Source of the DNA: Planctomycetota bacterium | Lineage (GTDB): Bacteria > Planctomycetota > Planctomycetia > Gemmatales > Gemmataceae | Length of the DNA stretch: 42,209 nucleotides | Assembly (NCBI GenBank): GCA_016873095.1 | Contig: VGYC01000048.1 | Location: forward strand, 1 to 42,209 | Direction: 5' to 3' | Shown here: positions 23,848 to 31,955 of the stretch, piece by piece | Layout of the letters: each line of letters starts with the position of its first letter | How positions within the stretch are numbered: position 1 is the stretch's first letter | Notes under the pieces: generated by a model | Database searches by the model: none | Seen by the model: only the letters and a program-made list of their open reading frames with translations | Told to the model about the DNA's origin: nothing | Program-made: the position numbers and the translations under genes

Positions 23848-24124
23848 GAATGCACCCGTCAAATCAAGCGTAGGAAAGCTGGAGGGGTTCTTCACCTCCT
23901 GGCGCATGTGCAAATCGATCTGCGCCGCTTCAGCCGGCGACTGGCGCGTGCCTCATTGTAGCTCCTGGTTTCGTAGCGAGCATGTCGGCACGAATCTCTC
24001 TGCGCCGCGTGGAGCAGGACAGCTTCGATATCTACTGTCAGAAACTGGCTGATGATTTCTTCCCATCTCGGGATAGCATTTGAGTATTGTTCCAACGCTG
24101 CGACAGCCTTGCTGGGAGTTTGCC

Positions 24125-26602
24125 ATGAATCAGAGCATTCATTGCGTGCGCTGCCTGGTGGGTCTGGCCTTTGCCCTGGCCGTCTCGGGATGGACGGGCG
24201 CGTCGGCCGTGAAAGAGCCTGAGGCCGACAAGCAGAAGGCACGCGTGGATCGCTTCGGCGATGCCCTGCCCCCCGGGGCGATTGCACGCCTTGGCAGCGT
24301 GCGACTGCGGAATGGCTATCGCTTGTTTTCTGTTGCCGCATCGGCGGATGGCAAGATCGTGACTTGCGGCACGCAAGAATTGTTTAGTCAAGAACCGGCC
24401 ATTCGTGTTTGGGATGTCGCGACCACCAAGGAAGTTAAGAGCATCGAGCTGGGTCGTAAGGGGGCCATGGTCACTGCCTCGGCTTTTTCCCCAGATGGCA
24501 GTACGCTCGCCGTGGGGAACTCAGGGCATCAGGTAACATCAGTCAGCCTATTTGAGCTACGCACCGGAAAGTTGCTCAAGAATTGCCGTGGCCATGTCCA
24601 GGCCGTGACGGCGGTCGCATTCTCACCGGACGGCAAGTCGCTGGCTTCGGCAAGCTACGACAAGAGCGTGCGCGTCTGGGACGCGTCGTCCGGCAAGGAG
24701 ACCTTGCGTTGCTCGGGACATGCGGCGCCCGTTCACGCCGTTGCCTTCAGTCCGGACGGAAAGACGTTGGCTTCGGGAAGCGAGGACAAGACCATCCGGC
24801 TTTGGGACGGCGCCACGGGCAAGGTCCAGCGGCAATGGACTGCCCATGACAAGACCGTCGCCGGGCTGGCTTTCTCTGGCGACGGCAAAACCCTGGCATC
24901 GGCAAGCGGCGACATGACTGTCCGCTTCTGGGACCCGGCCACGGCCACGGAAGTGCGCAAGATGCTGAAGCATCAAGATCGCGTCGAGTCGCTTGCCTTG
25001 TCCGCCGACGGCAAGACGCTGGCTTCGGCAAGCCGAGACGGCGGGGTGATCTTGTCGGACATCAACACCGGCAAGGAAGTGCGGCGCTTGCAAGGCAACG
25101 ACATCAGTAGCGTGTCCTTTGCCGCCGCGGACAAGATCGTCGTTGCCCGAGGACTTCAAAGCGCCGTCTGGATTTGGGAGACAGCAACGGGCAAGGAGTT
25201 GCACGCCAACCTGGGCATGAAAGGCTGGGTTTCCGCAGTCGCTTATGCACCGGACGGCGCGACGCTTGCAACCGCTTCGACGGATGGCATCCGCGCCTGG
25301 GATGCTTGGACCGGCAAGGAGCGCGCCATCCTAGCCAGGGCGCAGGGCTGGATCAGACACTTGCATTTCTCCGCTGACGGCAAGTCGATTGCCGCCGGCG
25401 CCATTTCCGAGAGGAGCTACTGGATTCGCCGCATCGAAGACGGCCGGGTCGTGCGCGCATTCGATGTGAAAGAGAAAATGAAAGCACTGGCCCACTCGCG
25501 CGACGGCAAGACGTTCGCCTTCGCCGGTCCGGACAAGTCTATCTCGATCTGTGACGCGGCCTCCGGCAAGGAGATCCGCCGGTTCGCGACCGGGCATAAG
25601 GACAACGTCTTTTCCCTCGCCTATTCGCCGGACAGCAACTTTGTCGCGTCGTGCGGCGATTCTCGCGATGGCGTCATCATGTTGTGGGACGTCCGCGGCG
25701 GCAAGCAAGTCCATCGACTGGAGGGACATCGCCATGCCGTCATGGCCATTGCCTTTACGCCTGATGGAAGGTCTCTAGTCTCGGCCAGCGTGGACCACTT
25801 TATTCGCCATTGGGACACGTCCACCGGCAAGCAGCTTTGGCATTGGGAAGAATTTGGCGGCGGCATCGCTTCCCTCGCGATCTCACCCGACGGGCGGTTT
25901 CTGCTTGCCGGCAGCCAGAGCAATCAGGTCTATCTGCTGGAAATGGCGACCGGCAGGCAAATCAAGCAGTTCCTGGGGCATCGGGGACCGGTGTACGCCA
26001 TGACATTTGCGCCACACGGAAGAACCGCAGTTTCCGGGAGCTTTGACGGCACGGCCCTGGAATGGGACATGACCGGGCGCTTGCTAGACCGCCGTATCCC
26101 GCCCGCTCGGCTCGGGCACAATGAACTCGAGGGGGCCTGGAACCTGCTTGGCGACCCCAATCCCACGCCTGCTCATGAACCGCTCTGGACCTTGGTCGCC
26201 GCCGGCGAGCAGACGGTCGCTTTCGCAAGCAAACAGTTGCGCCCGGTGCCCAGGCTCGACAAGGATCGCGTGCGGCAACTCCTGGCGAAGCTGCATGGCG
26301 ATCAGTTCCTGGTTCGCGACAAGGCAACCGACGAGCTTGAGGCTTTCTGCGATGCGGCGGCGCCGTACCTGCGCGAGGCCTTGTCGAAGGAAGCCAAGCT
26401 GGAAGTACGCCGCCGCCTGGATCGGCTTCTGGCCAGGATCGAGCCGCATTCTTCCCACAGCCTGCGCCGCGCGCGGGCCATCGCCGTCCTGGAGCACATC
26501 GGCAGTTCCGAGGCCCACAAGGTACTTCAGGGCCTTGCCGATGGCGCCCCGGAAGCGCGCCTCACCAGGGATGCCCGGGCCGCGCTGCGGCGCGGCAAGT
26601 GA
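24125..26602 (+). CDS. Secreted WD40-repeat protein (two predicted seven-bladed propellers)
   Basis: An 825-residue protein with a signal peptide (CLVGLAFALAVSGWTGASA, cleavage near residue 28). About 14 WD-type blades can be counted between residues 55 and 660, each with a core such as FSPDGKxLASxSxDxxxRxWD, enough for two seven-bladed beta-propellers. Several blades are nearly identical at DNA level. The C-terminal 130 residues are helical ('VRQLLAKLHGDQFLVRDKATDELEAF', 'LREALSKEAKLEVRRRLDRLLARIE', 'RARAIAVLEHIGS'), a HEAT-like domain that follows WD40 propellers in many planctomycete proteins. It is probably a periplasmic scaffold and no enzymatic motif is seen. GGGAG 5 nt before the ATG supports this start over the open frame upstream. 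Confidence 0.9.
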   Translation: MNQSIHCVRCLVGLAFALAVSGWTGASAVKEPEADKQKARVDRFGDALPPGAIARLGSVRLRNGYRLFSVAASADGKIVTCGTQELFSQEPAIRVWDVATTKEVKSIELGRKGAMVTASAFSPDGSTLAVGNSGHQVTSVSLFELRTGKLLKNCRGHVQAVTAVAFSPDGKSLASASYDKSVRVWDASSGKETLRCSGHAAPVHAVAFSPDGKTLASGSEDKTIRLWDGATGKVQRQWTAHDKTVAGLAFSGDGKTLASASGDMTVRFWDPATATEVRKMLKHQDRVESLALSADGKTLASASRDGGVILSDINTGKEVRRLQGNDISSVSFAAADKIVVARGLQSAVWIWETATGKELHANLGMKGWVSAVAYAPDGATLATASTDGIRAWDAWTGKERAILARAQGWIRHLHFSADGKSIAAGAISERSYWIRRIEDGRVVRAFDVKEKMKALAHSRDGKTFAFAGPDKSISICDAASGKEIRRFATGHKDNVFSLAYSPDSNFVASCGDSRDGVIMLWDVRGGKQVHRLEGHRHAVMAIAFTPDGRSLVSASVDHFIRHWDTSTGKQLWHWEEFGGGIASLAISPDGRFLLAGSQSNQVYLLEMATGRQIKQFLGHRGPVYAMTFAPHGRTAVSGSFDGTALEWDMTGRLLDRRIPPARLGHNELEGAWNLLGDPNPTPAHEPLWTLVAAGEQTVAFASKQLRPVPRLDKDRVRQLLAKLHGDQFLVRDKATDELEAFCDAAAPYLREALSKEAKLEVRRRLDRLLARIEPHSSHSLRRARAIAVLEHIGSSEAHKVLQGLADGAPEARLTRDARAALRRGK

Positions 26603-26714
26603 CTCGCGCTCAACGCGAACCTCTGCAACGGCACGCCGTGGTGCCGAGCGGCGGGAAATCTCCGGTTTCGCAGCGAGATTGTCGACACGGTCTCTTCTTG
26701 CCTGCGGGGACGCC

Positions 26715-27005
26715 ATGACGCGTCGAAAATGCCTCGTACGTTTCCTGCTTGTCTCGTTCGTGCTGGCGGCGGGCTGGCTTGGCCCATTGTTTGTCGTCGC
26801 CTATCGGTTCACACATCGGCTGGACGCGCAGCGTGATAAGTCGATTACAGTTCAAGCCAGTTCTCCACGCTCAATTCCCGAACTTTGCGAAAATCGCGAA
26901 GATTCGCTGACAAGAGAACTGCATTCTGGGCCAACGCAATCGATGCTATCTTCAGGTCTTGGGAACCGATTCGGAGTTTCTGCTTGCGCTGATTGGAGAA
27001 AATGA
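26715..27005 (+). CDS. Small membrane protein, probably truncated
   Basis: A 96-residue frame. Residues 1-43 look real: a basic start (MTRRKC), one transmembrane helix ('FLLVSFVLAAGWLGPLFVVAY') and 'RFTHRLDAQRDK', with GGGGA 4 nt upstream. From about residue 44 on the frame runs antisense through the vapC-like gene (26845-27270), and its sequence loses any protein-like character. It may be the 5' remnant of a gene cut by acquisition of the toxin-antitoxin pair, or a short membrane protein whose true end differs. No family was recognised. Confidence 0.35.
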   Translation: MTRRKCLVRFLLVSFVLAAGWLGPLFVVAYRFTHRLDAQRDKSITVQASSPRSIPELCENREDSLTRELHSGPTQSMLSSGLGNRFGVSACADWRK

Positions 27006-27270
27006 GGGCCGCGGCTGAATCAAACGAAGCTATTTCCCACTCACGAAAGAAATAGAACAATTGCTTGAGATGTTCATAAGAGTGGCTCTGCTGCTCGACG
27101 TCTCGCAGGCGATTGATTCGGGCCAACCAGCCTTTGCACTGTTCTTCGACACACACGACTGGGACGGCAATCGGCTCGTTGGCGTCATCGATGCGAGCAA
27201 GCAGGGTCGTGTGCGCTCGGTGATTTCGATTCGTGAGAGCTGATAAATGATCGGTGTCCAACAAGATCAT
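26845..27270 (-). CDS. vapC: VapC-type PIN-domain toxin (ribonuclease)
   Basis: A 141-residue PIN-domain protein, the usual VapC length. The acidic metal site is visible: Asp5 in 'MILLDTDHLS', Glu42/43 in 'VVCVEEQ', an Asp in 'IGSQDLKIASIALAQNA' and an Asp in 'SANLRDFRKVRELSVENW'. Such toxins cleave tRNA or rRNA when not held by the antitoxin. The ATG overlaps the stop codon of the upstream antitoxin gene (27267-27270), the classical arrangement for translational coupling. The frame is open further upstream but that part is read through the antitoxin gene in another frame and is not chosen. Confidence 0.88.
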   Translation of the reverse strand: MILLDTDHLSALTNRNHRAHTTLLARIDDANEPIAVPVVCVEEQCKGWLARINRLRDVEQQSHSYEHLKQLFYFFREWEIASFDSAAALIFSNQRKQKLRIGSQDLKIASIALAQNAVLLSANLRDFRKVRELSVENWLEL

Positions 27271-27488
27271 GGTTTTTTCGAGCGTCGCTTGCGGCGCGCT
27301 TTCTTGCGGTCGGCCTCGCGAATGCGCATCGCCTCGCTGAAGAGCTGCTGCATGGAAGGATCGTCCGTGAAAATACCAATGGTTCGTCGCCAATCCGGGC
27401 GGCGCGAGCCGTTGGCGCGCTCGGACTCGAGTTGCTGAACCTGCTCCTCAAGCTTTGCCAGGCGCTGTTCCACGGTTGGTTGAGGCAT
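27267..27488 (-). CDS. Antitoxin partner of the VapC-like toxin
   Basis: A 73-residue, strongly basic protein. Residues 1-25 form a predicted coiled coil ('VEQRLAKLEEQVQQLESER'), then 'TIGIFTDDPSMQQLFSEAMRIREADRKKARRK', resembling the toxin-binding end of antitoxins paired with PIN toxins in cyanobacteria and planctomycetes. No AbrB- or RHH-type DNA-binding domain was recognised. It ends with an RRKRRSKK tail. The gene lies 25 bp after the M48 protease stop, on the same strand, and overlaps vapC by 4 bp (ATGA). AGAGAG precedes the ATG at 27488. The identification rests mostly on context. Confidence 0.75.
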   Translation of the reverse strand: MPQPTVEQRLAKLEEQVQQLESERANGSRRPDWRRTIGIFTDDPSMQQLFSEAMRIREADRKKARRKRRSKKP

Positions 27489-27513
27489 GTTTCTCTCTAC
27501 TATGGAGTCGCCG

Positions 27514-28971
27514 CTACTCCGCGAACGATGTCCGTTGCAATCTCGTTTCCGGACTTGCCTGTTGCGACTGCACAAAGGCCCACACGTTGTCGGCGCCGGC
27601 CAGCCAGCAGAGACCACCGAGAACGCCGATCAGGACCATGATCGTCGCGAATTGCAGGGTGCGCACGCGCTTCTGGAAGCGGCGTTCGTGCACAGGATCG
27701 ATGTGGACGCGTTGCAGGAACTCGACGCGCTTGGCGATGGTCGAATGCAGCCAGGAGGACAGCCAGCCCGGCTTGTCGCGGTGGATGCCGTTGCTGCGTG
27801 CCACCTTTTCCAGCGCTCCGATGAACACCGGGATCGACATCGTCCGGCAACCATAGACGTCGGCTTGCCGCTCGCAGCGCCGGGACAAGAAGCCGAAGAC
27901 GATGAACACGTACAGGGCGAACAGCAACAGCATCGGCAGATTCGTGACCAGGCCGCTGTCGAGCAGCCACGGTTCCAGGTTGGCCTGGCACATCCGAGCG
28001 AATTCCGTCCGGGCGATGGCCTGCGTGATCTCTTGCCAGGCGATGCCCAGCGCCAGCAAGCTCATCAGCAGGAAGCCGAGGTAGAAGAACATGTGGTGGT
28101 GCTTGACGTGGCCGATTTCATGGCCGAAGACCGCCTCGACCTCGTCGGCGTCCAGGTCCTGGATGAGGCGGTCCGAGAGCACGACGTAGCGAAGGAAGGG
28201 AACGGTGCCGGTGACCATGGCGTTGGCGATGGTGCCGCGCGTGTCCCAGAGCAGGATGTCAGTGAAACGGAGGTTGTGCCGCCGGGCAGTGGCCAGCAGG
28301 CGTTCGCGCAGCGGCGAGTCGGGCAGGCGCTTCAGACCGAGGATCACGCGCAGCAACAACGGAAAGCCAATGAAGGCTGACAGAACGAGCATGCCGGCCA
28401 GGACGCTCATGACCCCCTGCTGGTATTGCAGTTCCGGGAACAGCGTCAACGCCGTCTCCTCGATCAGCACCAGCAAGATCGGCGGCAACACGAGCAGAAA
28501 ATTGTGGCGGGCCTGCAGGGCGACGTAGGCCAGCCGGCCGGGGAAAGGCGGCTCGTCCGCGTTCATGCCGACCTCGTGCAGGGCCTTCTCCAGCGCGTGA
28601 AACTGTGCCCAGGCCAGGAGCAAGACGGCGATCAGCGGCGACAGCAATGCCAGTTCCCGTCCCGGCATGACATCGCCGGCGACCCAGCCCCAGCCGAGCA
28701 GATACACGGCCAGCACATAGAAGCCGATGAGTCCATAGGCAAAGAGGCGACGAAAACTGCCAAAGCGGCGGACGATGGCTGAGCGCCGACTGGCATCCGC
28801 GCGCAGATCTCGAGTCAGGCGGCGCGAGGCATTGCCGGCAAGCATGGCGAAGCCGGCCGCGCCGGCCCATGTCAATGCGCTGCACGCGAGCACGCTCAGC
28901 CCCAGTGGCGGTTCGGGCCAGTGCCCCTGGAAGCATGTCAGCGTCAATACCAGCAATAGCAGAAACGGCAT
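27514..28971 (-). CDS. M48 family membrane zinc metalloprotease
   Basis: A 485-residue integral membrane protease. Four to five transmembrane helices lie in the first 235 residues. The catalytic motif HEIGH (284-288, in 'DEVEAVFGHEIGHVKHHH') is followed by two more helices, and a third zinc ligand Glu in 'SRRCERQADVYGC' (E-x3-D). The order matches HtpX/Ste24-type peptidases, with 'ILLWDTRGTIANAMVTGTVPFLRYVVLSD' before the motif as is typical. These proteins degrade misfolded membrane proteins or cut prenylated/CAAX-like substrates, and the natural substrate here is unknown. The C-terminal residues 440-470 hold a further transmembrane helix ('TIMVLIGVLGGLCWLAG'). A VapBC pair lies directly downstream. 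Confidence 0.92.
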   Translation of the reverse strand: MPFLLLLVLTLTCFQGHWPEPPLGLSVLACSALTWAGAAGFAMLAGNASRRLTRDLRADASRRSAIVRRFGSFRRLFAYGLIGFYVLAVYLLGWGWVAGDVMPGRELALLSPLIAVLLLAWAQFHALEKALHEVGMNADEPPFPGRLAYVALQARHNFLLVLPPILLVLIEETALTLFPELQYQQGVMSVLAGMLVLSAFIGFPLLLRVILGLKRLPDSPLRERLLATARRHNLRFTDILLWDTRGTIANAMVTGTVPFLRYVVLSDRLIQDLDADEVEAVFGHEIGHVKHHHMFFYLGFLLMSLLALGIAWQEITQAIARTEFARMCQANLEPWLLDSGLVTNLPMLLLFALYVFIVFGFLSRRCERQADVYGCRTMSIPVFIGALEKVARSNGIHRDKPGWLSSWLHSTIAKRVEFLQRVHIDPVHERRFQKRVRTLQFATIMVLIGVLGGLCWLAGADNVWAFVQSQQASPETRLQRTSFAE

Positions 28972-29057
28972 GCACCGGCCCTCACGCGCAGATACGACAC
29001 GCTATTCTACTTCGTGCGCCGCGAATGGGAAAGCCGGACTCCAACCTGAAAACCGGT

Positions 29058-29429
29058 TCAAGGCGCTTGCGGTGGGAGCATGGGTCCCTCGTCGGCGGGG
29101 GCATCCGTCCGTGACTTGTCGTGGCGGTGCTTCCTGTCGTCTGTCTTGCGTGTTGCCGGCTGGCTGGTGAGGATGCCGCGCACACTTCCCGGCGCAGTGT
29201 CCCTGGAAGCCACGGCGGTCCTGGCATCGGTCGGCACTGGCGGTTCGACAAAGGCGATGGCCATGGGAGCGGCGGTCACTGCCTTCGATTCCACGGGCTT
29301 GCGCCTGGCGAACAGCGGATCTTCCGGTATCGGCGGATGTCCCAGCATGCCGCGACAGCCAAGCCCACAGCCGGCCGCGAGAATCGCATTCAGCCAGATT
29401 CGCCATCTGCCGCCGCTTGCCCGGGCCAT
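29058..29429 (-). CDS. Small predicted lipoprotein
   Basis: A 123-residue protein with a lipoprotein-type signal: RWRIWLNAILAAG followed by Cys (lipobox LAAGC, Cys about residue 20). The mature part starts 'GHPPIPEDPLFARRKPVESK', a stretch I associate with small planctomycete lipoproteins, and the rest is low-complexity, rich in Pro, Ala, Arg and Asp. The ATG at 29429 has an ideal AAGGAGG 6-7 nt upstream, which decides the start over the longer frame to 29480. No function was recognised. It is divergent from the SET-domain gene. Confidence 0.7.
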   Translation of the reverse strand: MARASGGRWRIWLNAILAAGCGLGCRGMLGHPPIPEDPLFARRKPVESKAVTAAPMAIAFVEPPVPTDARTAVASRDTAPGSVRGILTSQPATRKTDDRKHRHDKSRTDAPADEGPMLPPQAP

Positions 29430-29587
29430 GAAAACCTCCTTGCCCACGCATCCCCCCTGCACGGCCAGTTGCGATGGCAAAGACCGATCGAGAGAGCCGC
29501 ATCGTCTTTATCGGGTCTTTGGCGGCCGAATCCTCGCGAATTCCACCAGCTGGAAAGTCCGGCAGGCTTGCATAACATGCCAGCGTC

Positions 29588-29968
29588 ATGCGCCATTCCG
29601 AACTGATCCAGGTCAAGCGCGTCAAGGGCAAGGGGCGCGGCGTCTTTGCCCGCTGCGACATCGCCAGAGGGTCGGTCATCGAGGTCGCGCCGGTCATGCT
29701 TGTGCCCGTTGCCACCATCGTTGACGGGCTGCACAATCCGGACCTGGCGCGCTTCTATTTCATGTGGAACGACAAGTACGTGGCGATGGTGCTGGGCTAC
29801 GGCTCACTGTACAATCACTCGTACCAGCCCAACGCCAGGTACGAGGATGGCCGCGGCAAGACGCTGCTGTTCCGGTCGATCCGCAAGATCAAGGCCGGCG
29901 ACGAGATCACGATCAACTACAACGGCCGGCCCGGCGACCGCCGTCCCGTCGGCTTCGAGGTGAAGTGA
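29588..29968 (+). CDS. SET-domain protein (predicted protein-lysine methyltransferase)
   Basis: A 126-residue minimal SET domain. The SAM-binding start 'GKGRGVFARCDIARGSVIEVAP', the motif 'GYGSLYNHSYQPNARYE' (N-H-S) and 'KIKAGDEITINYNG' (GDE-x-x-x-NY) are all present, so the pseudoknot that forms the active site seems intact. There is no post-SET Cys cluster. Such bacterial SET proteins can methylate protein lysines and were spread by transfer between domains of life. The gene lies 58 bp upstream of a histone-deacetylase-family gene on the same strand, so they may be cotranscribed. The substrate is not known. Confidence 0.9.
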   Translation: MRHSELIQVKRVKGKGRGVFARCDIARGSVIEVAPVMLVPVATIVDGLHNPDLARFYFMWNDKYVAMVLGYGSLYNHSYQPNARYEDGRGKTLLFRSIRKIKAGDEITINYNGRPGDRRPVGFEVK

Positions 29969-30026
29969 ATCGCCCGGGCAAGCGTCGCCTCACCGCTCGG
30001 CGGCTTCGCGCACAGGTCCCGTTCAC

Positions 30027-30965
30027 ATGACCATTCTCTATCGCGATCCACTGTTTCTCGAACACGACACGGGCCGGCATCCGGAGCAACCCGCGCGGCT
30101 GCGCTCAATCCTGGCCCGGCTCGAGAAGAACGCGCTCGTGCAGCAATGCCGCGCTGGGGCATTCCAGCCGCTGAGCGAGCAGGCCGTCACGGCGCTGCAC
30201 GACCCGCTCGTGCTGGCACGAATCAAGGAGGTTGTCTCCCTGGGCGGCGGTTACCTGGACGCCGACACCGTGGTCAGCCCCGCATCGCTGCGCGTGGCGC
30301 TGGCGGCGGCCGGCGCCTGTGTGGCCGCAGTCGATGCCGTCATGCGCGGCGAGGACAAGAATGCCCTATGCCTGGTCCGGCCGCCGGGACATCACGCCAC
30401 CCCCGACCGCAGCATGGGCTTCTGCCTGTTCAACAACGTCGCCCTCGCGGCCCAGCACGCCCGGGCCGTTCACGGACTCGATCGCATCCTCATCGTGGAC
30501 TGGGACGTGCACCACGGCAACGGCACGCAGGACATTTTCTTCGCCGACGGCGCCGTGCTGTTCCTGAGCATCCACCGCTACGGCCACGGCTTCTATCCGG
30601 GGACCGGCGCCGCCGACGAGACCGGCACGGGGCCTGGACTCGGCAAGACCGTCAACGTTCCCGTCCGTTTCGGCGCCTCGCGGGCCGACTATCACGGCAT
30701 GTTCCGCAATGCGCTGGAGAACGCCGCCGACGCCATGAAGCCGGAACTGGTCCTCGTGAGCGCCGGCTTCGACGCCCACGCCCGCGATCCCATCGGCTCG
30801 CTGGGACTCGATGTCGAGGATTTCGCAACACTGACGCAAACCGTGCTGGAAATTGCCCGGACCCATGCCGGCGGCCGTCTGGTGAGTTGCCTCGAAGGCG
30901 GTTACCACCTCGAAGCGCTCGCCGAATCGGTGCAGGCGCACCTGGAGGAATTGCTGGCGGAGTGA
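30027..30965 (+). CDS. Histone deacetylase / AcuC-AphA family amidohydrolase
   Basis: A 312-residue zinc deacetylase of class II HDAC type. Seen in order: 'HDTGRHPEQPARL', 'LVRPPGHHATPDRSMGFCLFNNVA' (the His pair of the charge relay), 'ILIVDWDVHHGNGTQDIF' (zinc Asp and His), 'LSIHRYGHGFYPGTG', 'VSAGFDAHARDPIG' (third zinc ligand Asp) and 'CLEGGYHLEALA'. All catalytic positions are present. In bacteria such enzymes remove acetyl groups from proteins, acetyl-CoA synthetase or acetylpolyamines. The adjacent SET-domain gene suggests a paired lysine-modification function. The start ATG at 30027 is preceded by CAGGT at about 9 nt. Confidence 0.94.
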   Translation: MTILYRDPLFLEHDTGRHPEQPARLRSILARLEKNALVQQCRAGAFQPLSEQAVTALHDPLVLARIKEVVSLGGGYLDADTVVSPASLRVALAAAGACVAAVDAVMRGEDKNALCLVRPPGHHATPDRSMGFCLFNNVALAAQHARAVHGLDRILIVDWDVHHGNGTQDIFFADGAVLFLSIHRYGHGFYPGTGAADETGTGPGLGKTVNVPVRFGASRADYHGMFRNALENAADAMKPELVLVSAGFDAHARDPIGSLGLDVEDFATLTQTVLEIARTHAGGRLVSCLEGGYHLEALAESVQAHLEELLAE

Positions 30966-31007
30966 ACGAGGCGGTTAACTGGCGGGCTGTTTCGCGGTTG
31001 ACTCCGC

Positions 31008-31955
31008 ATGCGTGTCCATCTTCCATCCGCGCTTGCCGGCGCAGCGGCCTGGCTTGTCCTTGTGGCCATGCACCGACTCAGCCCGTTCGACGTCGGCTGG
31101 GCGCACGCGCTGCTGCTATTCGCGCCGCTCGTCCTGGTTCCGCTGGCGCTGCGCTGTTTTCCGCTGGCTGCTCCCATGAGTTTCGCCTGGCGGACGGCGA
31201 CCATCCTTCAGTTGCCGGCGGTTCTCTTGCTGACCTGGTCGTTCCTGACGCCCCAGGGCAACGTCGCCGCGGCCTTGAGTCTTCCCTGGCTGGCGGTCAC
31301 GGGCTTGCTGGCGATGGTCGGCCTGTCAGGAGCATGGCGAAATCATCGCGGCCCGCTTGCCGGGCTATCCCTTGATGTCGCGCTGGTTTATCTGGCGATC
31401 GGCGCTTTCTGGACGACGCTCGACCGCTGGGGGCAACGCCCGCTCGACTTCGAGCCCGTCATCGTGCTGTTGACGGGCATCCACTTTCACTACGCCGGTT
31501 TCATGTTGCTCGTCTTGACGGCGCTAGCGATGCGGCAACTGCCTGGGAGGCTATCATCAATGACGGGCATCGGCGTGATCGTGGCCGTGCCGTTGACGGC
31601 TGTCGGCATCACGGCAAGCCAACTGGGATACGGATCATTGCTGGAAGCGCTGGCGGCGTGGTTCATGGCGCTGGCCGGCATCAGCGTCGGCGTCCTGTAT
31701 TGTCGGCTTGGTCTGCGACAGACAGCGCCGGCATCATCTCGATCGTTGTTCCTGCTCGCGGGGCTGGCGCTGCTTGCCGGCATGGGACTCGCCGGCCTGT
31801 ACGGCGCTCGCTTCTATTGCTCGATACCGTGGCTCGACATTCCCTGGATGCGCGCCCTGCACGGTTCGCTCAACGCGCTCGGATTCTCCCTTGCCGGAAT
31901 CGTCGGCTGGCAATTTCATCCCTCCATTTCATCCCTCCATATGATGCCCCCATGA
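31008..31955 (+). CDS. Multi-pass membrane protein, YndJ-like
   Basis: A 315-residue protein with about nine hydrophobic helices covering almost its whole length. The segment 'LLTGIHFHYAGFMLLVLTALAMRQ' with an H-x-H-Y-A-G-F core and the overall length suggest the YndJ-like family of unknown function; this rests on recalled family features. The last codons overlap the start of the P-II gene (ATGA, 31952-31955), so the two are very probably translationally coupled. The usual membrane partner of P-II is the ammonium channel AmtB, which this is not. It begins 42 bp downstream of the deacetylase gene, without a strong ribosome binding site. Confidence 0.7.
   Translation: MRVHLPSALAGAAAWLVLVAMHRLSPFDVGWAHALLLFAPLVLVPLALRCFPLAAPMSFAWRTATILQLPAVLLLTWSFLTPQGNVAAALSLPWLAVTGLLAMVGLSGAWRNHRGPLAGLSLDVALVYLAIGAFWTTLDRWGQRPLDFEPVIVLLTGIHFHYAGFMLLVLTALAMRQLPGRLSSMTGIGVIVAVPLTAVGITASQLGYGSLLEALAAWFMALAGISVGVLYCRLGLRQTAPASSRSLFLLAGLALLAGMGLAGLYGARFYCSIPWLDIPWMRALHGSLNALGFSLAGIVGWQFHPSISSLHMMPP

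Noticed and set aside
23620-24052. Overlapping frames of 102-113 residues in the gap before the WD40 gene
   Set aside because: They run through the inverted repeat of family 2 on both strands and have no protein-like features.
24597-25065. Repeated DNA units within the WD40 gene as a possible CRISPR or tandem array
   Set aside because: The similarity is periodic at about 126 bp and in frame, explained by WD40 blades.
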